Positions 31,603 through 43,389 of a stretch of 64,000 nucleotides of DNA are shown here, in pieces. This DNA comes from Siniperca chuatsi (lineage: Eukaryota > Chordata > Actinopteri > Centrarchiformes > Sinipercidae), in NCBI RefSeq assembly GCF_020085105.1, contig NC_058044.1, forward strand, positions 24,053,206 to 24,117,205, written 5' to 3'. Position 1 is the first letter of the stretch. Each line of letters begins with the position of its first letter. The notes beneath the pieces were generated by a model. That model worked only from the letters and a program-made list of their open reading frames with translations, was not told where the DNA came from and ran no database searches. The position numbers and the translations under genes were made by a program.

Positions 31603-34600
31603 CTAGAGGGCAGTGAGGCGGCCGGTGAGCGCCGCCTGGAGCTCAGAGGGGAGGAAGACTCCCAGCTCTGTGATGATGCCTCCTGTGATGAGCTGGTGAG
31701 GGGTCACGTCGAACGCTGGGTTCCACACCTCGATACCTGCAGTGAACAGTTAGGAATGAGTGACACATTAAAGAATAAGGTTGGCGATACTCTAGATCAG
31801 TGTTTCCAAACCTTTTTTATCAGTTGCACCCCCACAGCTATGTCAGATTAACTCAAGTATACCCCATCATCAACACCGCCATTTATTTCAAACATTTATC
31901 TATTATTTTTAGCTTATTGCTTCAGCTGTTTATTCATTACTATAGGGAGTGTATCTAAGTTCCCAGGGTCCTATGTTCCTCAGCTCAATAACATCCTCTT
32001 AATATAACACATCAAGAAGACCTTTCAAAGGGGTTTACGTTCTCAGCAATGTTTATAGGTCAAATGTTCAATGTATGTACTTTCTCCTGTGTACACTGAC
32101 ATAAAGGCGAGCTGCTGTAAGTTTCCCTTCGAAGGATCAATAAAGTATTTCTGATTCTGATTCTGATGTTTCCCTGCGTCAATATGTTGAAATCAGCCAC
32201 CTACAGCTTATAGCCTACTGATGTTATACTCCTTGAAACCTATGCCCTCAACTTTACAGGCAAGACAGTTTTCTTGACTTCAGACATTGATATCTCCACA
32301 GTGGCTGAACAGATTTTTACCATTCAAACTAAACTGCGAAGACAGCCCTTACCAATCCCTTACAATGTTAGTTTATATCAAGAGACGCACATGCTGGGAA
32401 CAAAGGGATGAGATATGTATTATTATCATCAACCGGTAAACCCACTTTGTACTTCACACTAATTTTATACTTATACCCACTTGGTACTTAATTTATTTCC
32501 TGACCTGTATTATAGTGTATTATATTTTTTGCTTAGTACTTCTATTCCTGTGTGCATGGATGTGACAGTGAGCTGCTGGAACAAAAGAGTTTCCCCTCGG
32601 GGATCAATAAAGTATTTCTGATTCTGATTAGGGATGAGCACAACTATTTTGTTTATTCGTGATTTTTAGCTAACTATTTCATCTGTTTATCCATTAATTT
32701 TTAGCTAATTCAGCAGTTTTCTGTCACGTTAAGCTAACTATTCTACTTATGACCCTTTGTCATAGGTTTATTACAGTATGTATTGTAATTTAGTCATCAC
32801 TGTAATGTGATTTTCTCGTTTCAGATTATTTGAAATACTTTTAGAACCTCAAAGGGTTAAATCTCTCCAGAATTTCACAAGAAAACAGCAATGATTATAG
32901 AAAAGTCTGAAATATTTTGTGTACCAGAATATGTTTGGGATTTTTTGCTATCCCGTTAGTCATTTCACGAGTCCACAGATTTATCTTGCAAACCTGATCC
33001 CCAGGTTGGAACAACTGCCCTAGTCTGTCGCTCAGTACTTCATTACTCTGTGGCACAGACAGCCACACGTAAATCTTTAAAAATGGGTCACTAATATATA
33101 TAGATTCATTTTTCAAAAGGCTCAGTAATATCCTAAACTGTTTACTCAAACAGGAGTGAATGGTGCATTTGTTGGGGACCACTTTCAGTCACATTGATCC
33201 ACATTTGGTGCTCTAGTGAGTATTTACAGCAGCAGGACGGTGTATGTGGGATTGACGCTAAATAAACTACAGTGCTTTTGTTCATGGTAATGAGGGAACA
33301 TGTCACCCAGTGCAACTGTTTGTCACATTGATGTGATTTTAATTGCTTTTAGACAACAATGAAGCTCTAAGACACAGAGGAATAAGATATATCAGGCTTT
33401 GGCTACACAGGTAATACTTGTTAGTACAATCCAGTTATTTCTGGTTTTGGTCTTCTAATGGAATTTGTTGACTGTAAAGAAAAATATCGAATTGCAGCCT
33501 TATAATTGTAATTTAACATGCTGTTTACAGGAAGGACCAGAGAAGAGTGTGAGAAGAAAGTTAAAGAGAGACGGTAACATATTATGTACAATCACGCATC
33601 CTCCTCTCCAGGGGCCAGTGAGCTCATTAAATGAGTGTGCTTTAATTACTGTGATGTCACTGAGCACCTCTCTGCTCTGGCAACGTAATTAGACATCAAA
33701 TGACTCAATTCCGTTCTAACAAACTCACCTAAAACACACTTCCAATGCCCGGTCTTACGGACTCAGACTTTGATGCATAAGTCTGTAAAGGCTCAGGATT
33801 GCCCCATTGTGAAAGCTGCAAAGTGATTGATGGCTTTTAAAAAATAAAAAACCTTTCACAACTCATTTTGAAAGACGGCAATTCTGCAGACTTCCTTGGG
33901 GGACTTACCCACAGTTCACAGCATTCCAGTGTTAAAAACTATGGCAGGGGACGCCCTGATGGCCTAGGGGTTTAAGGCACTGACCATGAACTGCAACACC
34001 TCTAGTTTGATTAAGGCGTAAAAAAATGACCAAAAAACAAACCAACAAAAAGCAATGATGGCAGGGGAAATCCGAAAAAACATTGAAAGAGCTCTCAAGA
34101 ACACGTTTACAGGCAGATAGCAGCAAGCGCTTTGTGAAAGCGGAGCCTCACACTTTTCTGGCCCCAAAAATGCCTCTGTACAGGTAACGTGATTTCACAG
34201 TGCCATCCCATTCTTCATACAGCATTTGAAGCCCTTGCACCTTCTTTCATTGCATGCGACATCAATTAGAGTCTGTGAGAGTTCAGTGCTTAGGGCAGAC
34301 ATTGGAACTGGGCCACGCTCATCCATCTCTCCAAGCCTGATGTTTTCCTGACGCTCCCAGTGTTCTACTGAGCTCACAGTTTTTTATGAGTTTGTAGCCG
34401 TTCCTGTTATTTTTTTACTTTTAAAACAACATCTGTGATCCCCCCCCCAACTTCCCACACTTCTTACCCGGGGCAGCAATGGGGACTCCGTTTATACTGG
34501 TGAGTTCCTCGGGGGGGCGCACTTCGATGATGATGTCCCTGCCGCTCTCCAGGCTCAAGTCGCACGACGTGCTGGGTGCGGCCACATAGAAGGGAATCCC

Positions 34601-37600
34601 ATGGTGCTTTGCGGCAATGGCCAGCTGGTATGTTCCCACCTTGTTGGCTGTGTCACCATTGGCAACCACCCTGTCTGCACCCACCACCACAGCTGAGAGG
34701 GAGAACACGACAGAAAGAAAGTAAGCGCTGAGAAAGAGTAAAGTTTGATCAAAAGGAAAAAGAGTCACGATACCACACACACACACACCTGTGATGGCCA
34801 TTTCTCTCATGGTGAGGGCTGCCATGCTGTCTGCAATAAGTGTAGCAGGGATTCCCTCTGCTACCGCCTCGTATGCCGTCAGTCTGGATCCCTGGTTGTA
34901 CGGCCTCGTCTCTGTGCAGTACACACGCTTCAGCCTTCCGAGCGCTTGGAGGCTTCGCACCACACCTACACACAAACAAAGAGTCATGACTGCAGTTACG
35001 GTGCCATAAATATTCACCCTCTTTCTTCATTCACACCCACGGCTCCAGTCTTACCGAGTGCGGTTCCGTATCCAGCTGTGGCCAGCGAGCCGGTGTTGCA
35101 GTGTGTGAGGATGGTCACAGAGTCCCTCGGGACGCCAGACAGGATGTGCTGGGCGCCATAGTTACCGATCTTCTTGTTATCATTGACGTCACGCTCCAGC
35201 ATGTCTTCGATCCAGGCAATTACACTGTAGGAGGGGGGCCACAAGAGGTGGGAATTGAGAAGAGGCTCCGTCTGCCACTGTGAACTTAATGTGTCCATCA
35301 AGTCTGCAGTTACAATATGTCTGCATGTTTCCGTTTGTCCTGACTTCAGGTTCTCTGTATATCTATTTCTCTCATTCATCATCTTTTTTCTTCGTGTTAG
35401 GTTTTTATGTTATCCCTCCCTTCACCGTAGCTATAATCACATTTTTCCTCATGTCCTCATCTTTTGTACACTTACAGTATCAGTTTGTTATTCTTGCTCC
35501 ACGGACTCTAAATGTAGCCAGTGTTTTCTCAGTCATCTGTTTCATAAAGTATATGAAACAACATTTTAGGAGAATGGCCCACAGTTCAACTCACACAAGT
35601 TTTAAGAACCAAAAATGTGTCCCCGCTAGGTTTTTCACCCCACTGCTCCAGTATCACTCGTACGCACAATCTATGTTAAGTTAGATATAAAGCGATGCAT
35701 GCTGTTATATTGCCTGTAGTATATTAGAGGTTCAAACTGAAACTTAATTAACTCAGAACAATTAACACGACCCATCCGCCTCTGCTGCACTGTGATTTTT
35801 AGCTACACAGATTCATCACCCAGCACCACATGTGCTGCCTATGATAGGAGGAAAGGGAGTTTCTAGTAGTTTCAATAACCCAAAACAAAAGGAAGCATCG
35901 ATCCAATTTCTTTTCTCCAAATGTAAAACCTCTCTGCGTGGAACTTATTTGAATCATTGTTATGTGAGGTAACATGAGGGCGGGGATTGCTGTGGTGCGG
36001 AGTCGGGTGCCCCCTGTGACTGAACTCATATCAGAAACACTGACTTTTATAATGATATTGAGAAATAAACAGTATGTGGATTGGTCTCATCTGGCCAATA
36101 CCCAATTCGGTCAGTATTTGAGCCGATATCTATCTGGCGTATTGGATCAGTGCATCTCTACCCAAAATGTTGTGTATTGTCCTCCTAACATGGCAGCCAC
36201 TATCCACCTGGATCCCATTTTTCCATCAAAACTAACACCAACATCTAAAACACTAACGCTTCACATATGTTCTGCTTCTTTCCTGTTCAATAATTCTTCT
36301 CAGGTCGTTTCTTTTTCACACTGACAATTAATCCCAATGACATGTATAGTATACAGGCTTCCCAATTTTCACATTATGTGTGATCTGATAAATTTCACAA
36401 CTTTTTCAAAAAGACACCTGCCGCTGGTGTTGAACGAGGAAGTGCTATAGCAGCAGCTAACTTGGCTTCAAAAGTGCACAAAAAAAGCTTAGATCATTTC
36501 AATTCACAGTATAACTTTTTACTGATATGACAGATGAAGAAACCGATAAGCTCATTGTTTGCAGACAGAGTGTCCATTTGCCTTAAAGGCGTCCTGGTGA
36601 GTTTCTGTTAACAAAATGCACTGTAGCCTTGAGGCTAAACAAATATTTTTCAAATGCATTTTCTTCCTCATAAAACACTTGCAAACCCACAAGTAAAAAC
36701 ATGGCTCCATAGCACTACTAGTGATCAAAAACTCAACAGGGTACCTTTAAATTATTGGCTGAAACTAAATTACACTACCATGCACACAGGCAAGCAAATC
36801 AAACGTCGAGAAAAATGTCAAAGATTTTGGTCACAGGGTGGCTGTCAAAAAAAGAAAAAGGATTTGAACAGGGTACATATTAACCCACTATGGGGACCCA
36901 TGATGAAAAAAAATTGGAGTAGGCCCCAAATGACCCCCGTTTGTGATAATTTTGTAACACACAAAAAACATTTAAAAATATGCACCGTGTAAATTTTGAT
37001 GCAGGTAAACATGACGATACCAAACAAATCTGCAATTAAGGGATACGTTTACAATTTTTATCTAAAAACTGTCATCATTCCTCTTGTACATACTGGCCCT
37101 GAAGAGATCCCTTCCAAAAATGAATTCAATGTAAATAGGGATAAAATTCACAGTCTTAGTTCAGCCAAAGCTAATATGAGGCTTCAGCAGTCTTAGCTAG
37201 ACAGATCTAGTGGGTATCTTCCATAGTTCCTGTATTTTTAGTGCAAAATTTCCTCTTTTTGTTTCCCCAGACAGAGTTGTACGTAAATCTATCCTTTAAT
37301 CAGTGCTTCAATGACTCAATATCACCTCCATGTAAACAGCCCACCTTTCTCTGAGCTGCTCCGAGTTCTTCTCCATGCTCTCGTTCTCAGCAAACTCCAT
37401 CAGCTCGCGGGCGGCGCGGCCCATGTTGACAGCGGTGGGCCGGGCTGACGTCAGGTGACACAGAGACTCCCTGATGAAGGTCACAGGGTCATCACCCCCG
37501 GCGCCTGCCCGCAACTCCACAGCCAGGCTGAGGCAGCCGACAATGGCGATGGCTGGGGCGCCCCGCACCTGGAGCAGAAGGAAGTGGAAAGTCAGCATCA

Positions 37601-38579
37601 CGCTGTGGTCCTCATCTTTGGTTTCTATGCCAACTTCCAACAGCTCTCTCCCAGTTTTCATCAGGATTATTAATCTCTTTCCACCACAGGGTTGGAAATG
37701 GGTGATCACTGAGCCAAAAGTTGTCAGGACAGCGTTCACTGAAATATCATCTGTGTTGGAGTCATTTCTCTCTCTCTGTCATTAGACTCCATTATCATGA
37801 CATCACCCTCTCTGCTTATATAGTACATTCCTTCAATCTGAGACACACACAGGATCAAACATGTAGCTGCTCTGACAAAAGAGTGAATATCTGCTCAGCC
37901 CTGATAAGTGAACATCTGAAAATGTCCCCAGCTGTCACAGAACTTGAACAACATGTAAGTATCTGAACGCCTCTGTGTGTCAGGGCTTCAGGTATGGAGG
38001 GAGAAATGAGCTGGAGGTGTCACTGAGTGCAGCACAAGACCAAAACGCGAACAAAAAACCCTGGCAAAGGGCATTAATAATTCATTAATAATCTCTCCCA
38101 AAGAAAGAGGAGGGGGGGTGGCATATTTCATGGGTGGGTGGCTGCGTGCAGATATCTAGTTTGTTGCGCGTGCACACGATAATGTGAAAACTATATATAA
38201 AGGATGGTTTTGGAGGGGTAGACAATCGGGGAGTTGTGGGTAATGCTGTAGGTGTATCCAAAACAAAAATATAGGCCGACAGCGAGCAGAAGACAACACA
38301 TGCGCGCAGCGGTGGGAGCACAAAAGACCCGACAAAAAAAAACATGCACGACGGGAATAAATGCGCATGCAGGCACGTCGGCTAGGAAGTGGGAGAGAAA
38401 GCCCGTAGAGTGAGAAGGGGTGGAGGAAGAGAAAAGAGCTCCGTTACCTTCATGGACTTGATGGCCTCGTAAGCGTCCTGCACCGAGCGGATCTCGTCGT
38501 AAACGGTCTGGTGTGGCAGCAGCAGCTGGTTGAGGATCTGCAGAGACCCGGCCCGGTAGCGGATCGCTTCCAGCGTCAT
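31603..38579 (-). CDS. mri1: Methylthioribose-1-phosphate isomerase
   Basis: Converts 5-methylthioribose-1-phosphate to 5-methylthioribulose-1-phosphate in methionine salvage; cytosolic. Coding exons, 5' to 3': 38448-38579, 37345-37568, 35055-35224, 34789-34965, 34468-34692, 31603-31736; phases close at 353 aa (human 369). [20 protein letters not shown] is the family start. [11 protein letters not shown] (about 45) contributes to phosphate binding. [17 protein letters not shown] carries the catalytic cysteine (about 161), and [20 protein letters not shown] carries the catalytic aspartate (about 241). The end [20 protein letters not shown] matches the eIF2B-like fold family. The exon 4 donor sits inside a GT repeat (34774-34788). 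The last intron is 2.7 kb and holds LINE tails and a SINE relic. Neighbours c19orf53 and cc2d1a match human 19p13. Confidence 0.97.
31797..31860. mobile_element. hAT-like end fragment
   Basis: CAGTGTTTCCAAACCTTTTT followed by TATCAGTTGCACCCCCA resembles the end of fish hAT-derived elements (CAGTGTTTCCCAACC). A fragment only, in the last mri1 intron. Confidence 0.4.
32050..32167 (+). mobile_element. LINE 3' tail, copy 1
   Basis: GGATCAATAAAGTATTTCTG followed by repeated ATTCTG units is the 3' end of an L2/Rex-like fish LINE. GAGCTGCTGTAAGTTTCCC precedes it. A truncated 3' piece, in the last mri1 intron. Confidence 0.6.
32500..32632 (+). mobile_element. LINE 3' tail, copy 2
   Basis: Same family and orientation as copy 1: GAGCTGCTGGAACAAAAGAG, TTTCCCCTCGGGGATCAATA and AAGTATTTCTGATTCTGATT. 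Two tails 465 bases apart suggest two 5'-truncated insertions in the same place. Confidence 0.6.
33945..34050 (+). mobile_element. Decayed tRNA-derived SINE
   Basis: GATGGCCTAGGGGTTTAAGG is an A-box-like head of a fish tRNA-SINE; CACCTCTAGTTTGATTAAGG is a decayed B box (usually GGTTCGATTCC). An A-rich tract follows. It lies in the last mri1 intron. Confidence 0.5.
34774..34788 (-). repeat. GT repeat forming the mri1 exon 4 donor
   Basis: On the gene strand exon 4 ends ATCACAG and the intron begins directly with GTGTGTGTGTGTGTG. The donor is therefore the first unit of a short GT microsatellite, with no other GT donor that keeps the phase. Confidence 0.8.
36060..36163. mobile_element. hAT-like MITE fragment
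   Basis: GGTCTCATCTGGCCAATACC, AATTCGGTCAGTATTTGAGC and GGATCAGTGCATCTCTA belong to a fish element whose other strand starts TAGGGATGCACCGATCC. The left part is missing or not recognisable. It lies in mri1 intron 2. Confidence 0.55.
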
Positions 38580-38667
38580 GGCCGAATAACGAGGCGGGAT
38601 AGTTGGAGAAATAACACGGATGGACCGGTTGCGGGCGGGTGCGCGCACACGCACTCACTCACTCACA

Positions 38668-38700
<33 letters not shown>

Positions 38701-39010
38701 TTTCACACACACTCTCCCTCCCTCTCTCCCTCTCTCTCTCTGAGCGGATACACGTTGAAGTGACCGCGGCCTGGTTGTCGGCAGTCCCGGGAAGCGTCGC
38801 AAAGAGAGGACGGAAAGTGTAGCAGGAGGTGGAGGTGCGGGTGGGACGGAGTAAGAAGAGGAGAAGGTTGGCTGTGTTGTGTGGGAGGATAGAAAGGGAG
38901 AGGAGTGACAGAAGGGCTGGAAACCTTCACACACTGACAGACAAGCAGACACGGAACCACGTGTCCACCCGAGCAGGAAGCCCTCGCCTCTGTGTCCACG
39001 CCCACCAAAG
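38580..39010 (-). promoter_or_regulatory. mri1 5' UTR and promoter region
   Basis: CpG-rich DNA directly upstream of the mri1 start codon, broken by CA/CT microsatellites (38646-38745). A perfect E-box CACGTG is at 38958-38963. No TATA box stands out. Confidence 0.45.
38646..38745. repeat. Compound CACT/CT/CA/CCCT microsatellite
   Basis: CACT, CT, CA and CCCT simple-repeat blocks follow each other within 100 bases in the presumed mri1 5' untranslated region. Confidence 0.9.
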
Positions 39011-40671
39011 TCTCGCGGGTTGTCCAATTTTACCAAGACTCCCCTCTTCTGTGTCTGTGCACCATCCCCCCCTCATCTTTTCCCCCTTTTGTCAGGGGAA
39101 ATTTCACATTCAAATACGTTATTAGCATAACACCAAAGCCGCAAGCTTTCCCCCCAACAACGGCAAGCATGCTCTGAAAAAAGATACGTCTATTTTTGTC
39201 TCGGATTGTATTGTTTTAACCCTCGTCTTTTGGTGACATTGTCTTTACATGCCCCCACACACCTCACTGCTATATGTAGAAATAAATGGTATTAATATGA
39301 CCTTTTAAAAACCCACAACGTACAAAATTATTGAAGTGGTAACTCTTCCCTTTGCCACAAACTGAGCTTGCATGTCTTAAGGGTGACAAAATACAGAAGT
39401 GACCATAAAGCATTGTTACGCCAAATAAATAAACATTTCATTTGTTTTTTATACTGAATATACATGAACAGACATATTCCAATCAAAAAGACTTCCTGGC
39501 ACAGACCCCTGCATCTGTGTCTGTGTGAGAGTTTCTCCTGAATCTTCATATTAGAAATCCATTGTATTTAACCATGTTTTACAGCTGGGCTCTCTGAGAC
39601 CACAAACAGAAGTAATCTTCATTTTCCGTGGCAGACTTCTGCAACATGTCATCAGTTCAAAATCATGTTTATAAGGAATTCTCACACAATTAGGAAAAAC
39701 CATTAAGTGTCAAGCTTTTAAAAACATGTTTTGTATGTTTTTTGAGTCCCAGGGTTTAAGCTAAGATGTTGATCAGAAATCGGTCCAAATGAGACAAACT
39801 CAGAGGTCAGAGGTTTCACCATTTTATTCATGTTAACACCGACCTCATACATATGATAATAAAGCCTAAACAATCAGGCCTTCATACATTCCCCCTTTGA
39901 GCTTCACAAGTCATGACTTACACTTAAAAATAGAGACAGAGCATATTATGCTTTATATTTACTGTATATAAATAATATATTTATATTGATTGCCCTTACA
40001 TGACTTAACAGACTTAAAAAAACAACAATAGTATTTTCCCAAGCCCAGATGAATATATTTACTGCTGCTGATCAGGACAGAATCATTAACAAAAATGACA
40101 AACAATCCACCAAACTTTCTCCTTTTTAAATGGAGTGTAGCCAGATTACAGAGTCGGACTGAAAAGAGACGAGAGCCAAACAAATTAAAAAAAGAAATAG
40201 TGAGGAGTGTGTGTGTGTCTTGTAAATGTGAGAAAGGAGTGTGAGTCACCAGCAGGAAAAACTTTAACAATATGTCCCTCTCCCCGGGTCCTGACCATCC
40301 AACTACCACACTGAATGCTGATGAGCTTGTTGCCGTGACAACAGGACAGCCTCAGAGGCCACAAGGTTACTCGAGGAGTGGGCTGATGTGGCAGGAGTGT
40401 GTGTGTGTGTGTGTGATTGTGTGGTTGAGGTGACATGGGGTTAAAGGTTTTGGAGTGAAAGAAAGGGGTGCTGCACAGTTGTTTTTGTGCAACCCGGGGT
40501 TATAGCAGAGCTAAGCGGTCACATTCCATTTTTATTTGATTTAGTAAATCAGAAACACATTTTCTGCAATCCAGTGGTTTTGCATGTTTTAGCCCATTTA
40601 CTTCAAACCACATATAGTCCTACTGCAAAACATGTCCCTGTGTTCAAGAAACGTGAAGTATTTTTTGTACA

Positions 40672-40979
40672 TATGAAACGATTTGATGATTAACCCATTT
40701 AATAATTTAATCGATTAAGTCCTTTTTCATCCAAAACACCAAACATTTCACATATCCAGCTTCTAAATTATGAGGATTTGTTGCTTTTCTTTGTCTCATG
40801 ACATAGTGTCTGAGTGTCAGTCTGACAAAACAAGACATTTGAAGCTGTTGCTTTGAGTTTTAGGAAATTGTTGAAATCACTGTTTTCTGGCATTTTATAG
40901 AAGAAATGATTAATCTATAAATCGAGAATATAATTGGCAGATTAGTCAATAATAAAAATAAATGTTAATTGCAGTCCTA
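40672..40979. mobile_element. TAGGGCTGCAAC-type MITE, decayed
   Basis: The right end TTAATTGCAGTCCTA and the internal GTCTGACAAAACAAGACATT and TTTTAGGAAATTGTTGAAAT text place it in the family seen at 7424, 28641, 54598 and 58793. Confidence 0.6.
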
Positions 40980-41050
40980 CTTTTTTGAACAGTTTGAACA
41001 GAATGGTTTCCATTAATTTCCATACAGTGTGAAAACCGATTATCCTGTAA

Positions 41051-41223
41051 TTGAGTTGTGTAATCCATTGAGTCTGCATTAATTTTGCCAAAGTTACATT
41101 ATCTTAATCTTTAATGCAGAGCTTTTCAAATAAATCTGCATTTAAACTGCACTATTGCATAATGCGACATTGACAAACATTAATGCAGACTTGATGTTTA
41201 CTGTGATGGATTACACAACTCAG
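41051..41223. mobile_element. Small foldback MITE, 173 bp
   Basis: TGAGTTGTGTAATCCAT at the left edge is exactly inverted at the right edge (ATGGATTACACAACTCA). Inside, AGTCTGCATTAAT and ATTAATGCAGACT form a second inverted pair. Arms this intact suggest it is fairly young. Confidence 0.8.
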
Positions 41224-43118
41224 TGAGCCCAATGTTTGGCTCAAACTCAAGCAAGTTTCAAGAGTCTGCTAAATGATTTTCGTACTGCACAGAAATAAAT
41301 GGAAACTAATGGCCGCCGGGAACAGTAGGGGAAATACATCCAATCTGAAACTGTGCTGCATGCATTGAAAAATTGTCAGCAAAAAAGTGTACATGACCTA
41401 CAGTTAAAGAGCTAAAATTTGCAAACACACTGGTATAGTCTTTTAAGTGCCATCCCATATTAAACTAAAGGCTATTATGTTACTATAAGCAGGGGTTCAT
41501 CTGTCATCTGTCCTTCCACTGCCATGTCCATCTAAAAGAATGTCAGCTGATCAAAAACACCATAAGAGTCGGAAGATATCCTCTCCAGATAGATGGGGGG
41601 GGTCACTCATGATGTTACATGAAAATCAACACAGACTATGGAGGGCCATACCAGGTCAACTTTAACCAGGATTATTTGCTAATAGGGTGAGGCAGTGGGT
41701 GGATTAGGGCAAACATATGATGCTCAGCTGTGTCACGTTACCAAAAAACTATTAGTGGACAGACATCATCCACATCGAATAATAAAAACATACAGTAAGG
41801 CTCATTTGAAGTAATCTGCTACATTCTGGCCGCCTGCAATCAACGTGGAACAACAGAATCTGCTGCCGTCTGCTGTCAGGTTAGCAGGTTGTCAAATGCG
41901 CAGAGGAAACATCTGTCCAGAGAACTAAACAGAGCAGAGAATACATGGCAGCGGTGGGACACATTTGTCACATTACTCTTTTGTACATAGTGTCACTGTG
42001 GCAAAATTACAAATTTCAAGGCGAGTCTGCACTCGTCACACATCTTATAAAGTTTTACTGGATACGTCTCAATTTTTCCCCCTTGACTTCACAGTCAAAA
42101 AAAGTGCGAAGTAGAGAGGAGTGACATGGATGCCCATGACAGGGATGTCTATGGGTAACAGAAATAGAAATGAGCAATTACCCATCCTTACTAACACATA
42201 TTGGGTTCTCTTGTGGGCAGACTATTCAGCATCAACTGTGCTGCCACTGGACAGCTCAGTGGGACAGAATCTGGTTTTGTAAACTGCATATGCCAAAATC
42301 TGTGGAAAATAGCAGCACACTGACACAGCAGCTGTTAATTATTTTCTAATCGACAGCACAATGGGCTTAATATTGTTTAATACTGTAAGAAAATCCAAGT
42401 GGAGCAGCCCATTACTCATGACTCATGACATGAATAATCTATGAATATATGCAAAGAAAGTGAAGATGAAGAAGACAACAAAGAAACAGCTGATGAAGAA
42501 GCAGCAATCCTTTTGCAGAGCTAAGCTCCTACCACATTCATGGCACGCTGTTAACACCCCCTCTCCCCAGCCCCAAAGGCGATTCTACGTCTGATCTAGT
42601 CGTCTCCTTGGTGACACAAACACTAATCCCTCATTATGGGATGCAGGCTGCGGTGCCCCGAAGCCCCATTTTTTTATTCCCATATCACACCACTCCAAAC
42701 GGAGCAGATTACTGTAATCTGGGAACACTGGAGCAGACAGATTAGTTAAAGCTCATTACACACATGAAATATGGGAAAAGGGGTTAAAAACACCTCAGTC
42801 TATTGGTTAAACACACTTCAGAGTGCGCACACACACATTTTTTTGATCATCTACGGACACCAAAAGACTCTCTGAGCTGGTGTCAAATGTAAAACTTTAA
42901 GTCTTCTGACAGATCTCTTTACCAACAATTCTCAAAAGAAAGATGGGAATAAAAAAAAAAAACAATTAAGAGTACCGGTAAGGTCTGTAAAGCTGTACTT
43001 CAGAAGCAGCTTTCTGTAGTGTTTGTCTTGTTTAAGTGCAAATAATCCTGCCTCGCTCTTAGCTCTTGAACACATTTTAATGTTTGCTTTAATTTCTCTG
43101 TCCCTTTGTAGTTATAGA

Positions 43119-43124
43119 TTTATT
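43119..43124 (-). terminator. cc2d1a poly(A) signal candidate
   Basis: TTTATT reads AATAAA on the gene strand, about 270 bases past the cc2d1a stop codon. Confidence 0.4.
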
Positions 43125-43260
43125 TTTAATTACTGTGGCAGGCGACTAACCACAAGCGACACAAGTTATATGACCAATTGACAGAATTATCAGGTTGGTT
43201 CATGCAGCAGCATAGAATCATGCTAAAGGTGTTTGAAGTACCTACTGTAGGGTGAGTGTG

Positions 43261-43265
<5 letters not shown>

Positions 43266-43339
<74 letters not shown>
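43266..43339. repeat. Long (GA)n microsatellite
   Basis: An almost uninterrupted GA run of about 74 bases just past the cc2d1a stop codon, probably inside its 3' untranslated region (CU repeats in the mRNA). It creates false Arg/Glu and Leu/Ser open frames. Confidence 0.95.
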
Positions 43340-43344
<5 letters not shown>

Positions 43345-43389
43345 ATGATAACAGTACTTCAGCCAAGTCTCCACTCCCTTACTCTTCTC

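Larger units (their letters stand above)
39011..43389. other. mri1 to cc2d1a intergenic stretch
   Basis: About 4.4 kb between the mri1 promoter and the cc2d1a 3' end. It holds two MITE relics (40672-40979, 41051-41223), short GT runs and a long GA repeat at 43266-43339. No exon-like frame with splice sites and family similarity was found. Confidence 0.55.

Noticed and set aside
34745-35161. 138-codon plus-strand open frame
   Set aside because: Antisense shadow across two mri1 exons; no domain.
36654-36992. 112-codon plus-strand open frame in mri1 intron 2
   Set aside because: AT-rich intron sequence with no recognisable domain or splice support.
38659-39036. Proline/serine-rich minus-strand open frames
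   Set aside because: Read through CA/CT repeats in the mri1 promoter; the mri1 start codon and exon 1 phase are clear elsewhere.
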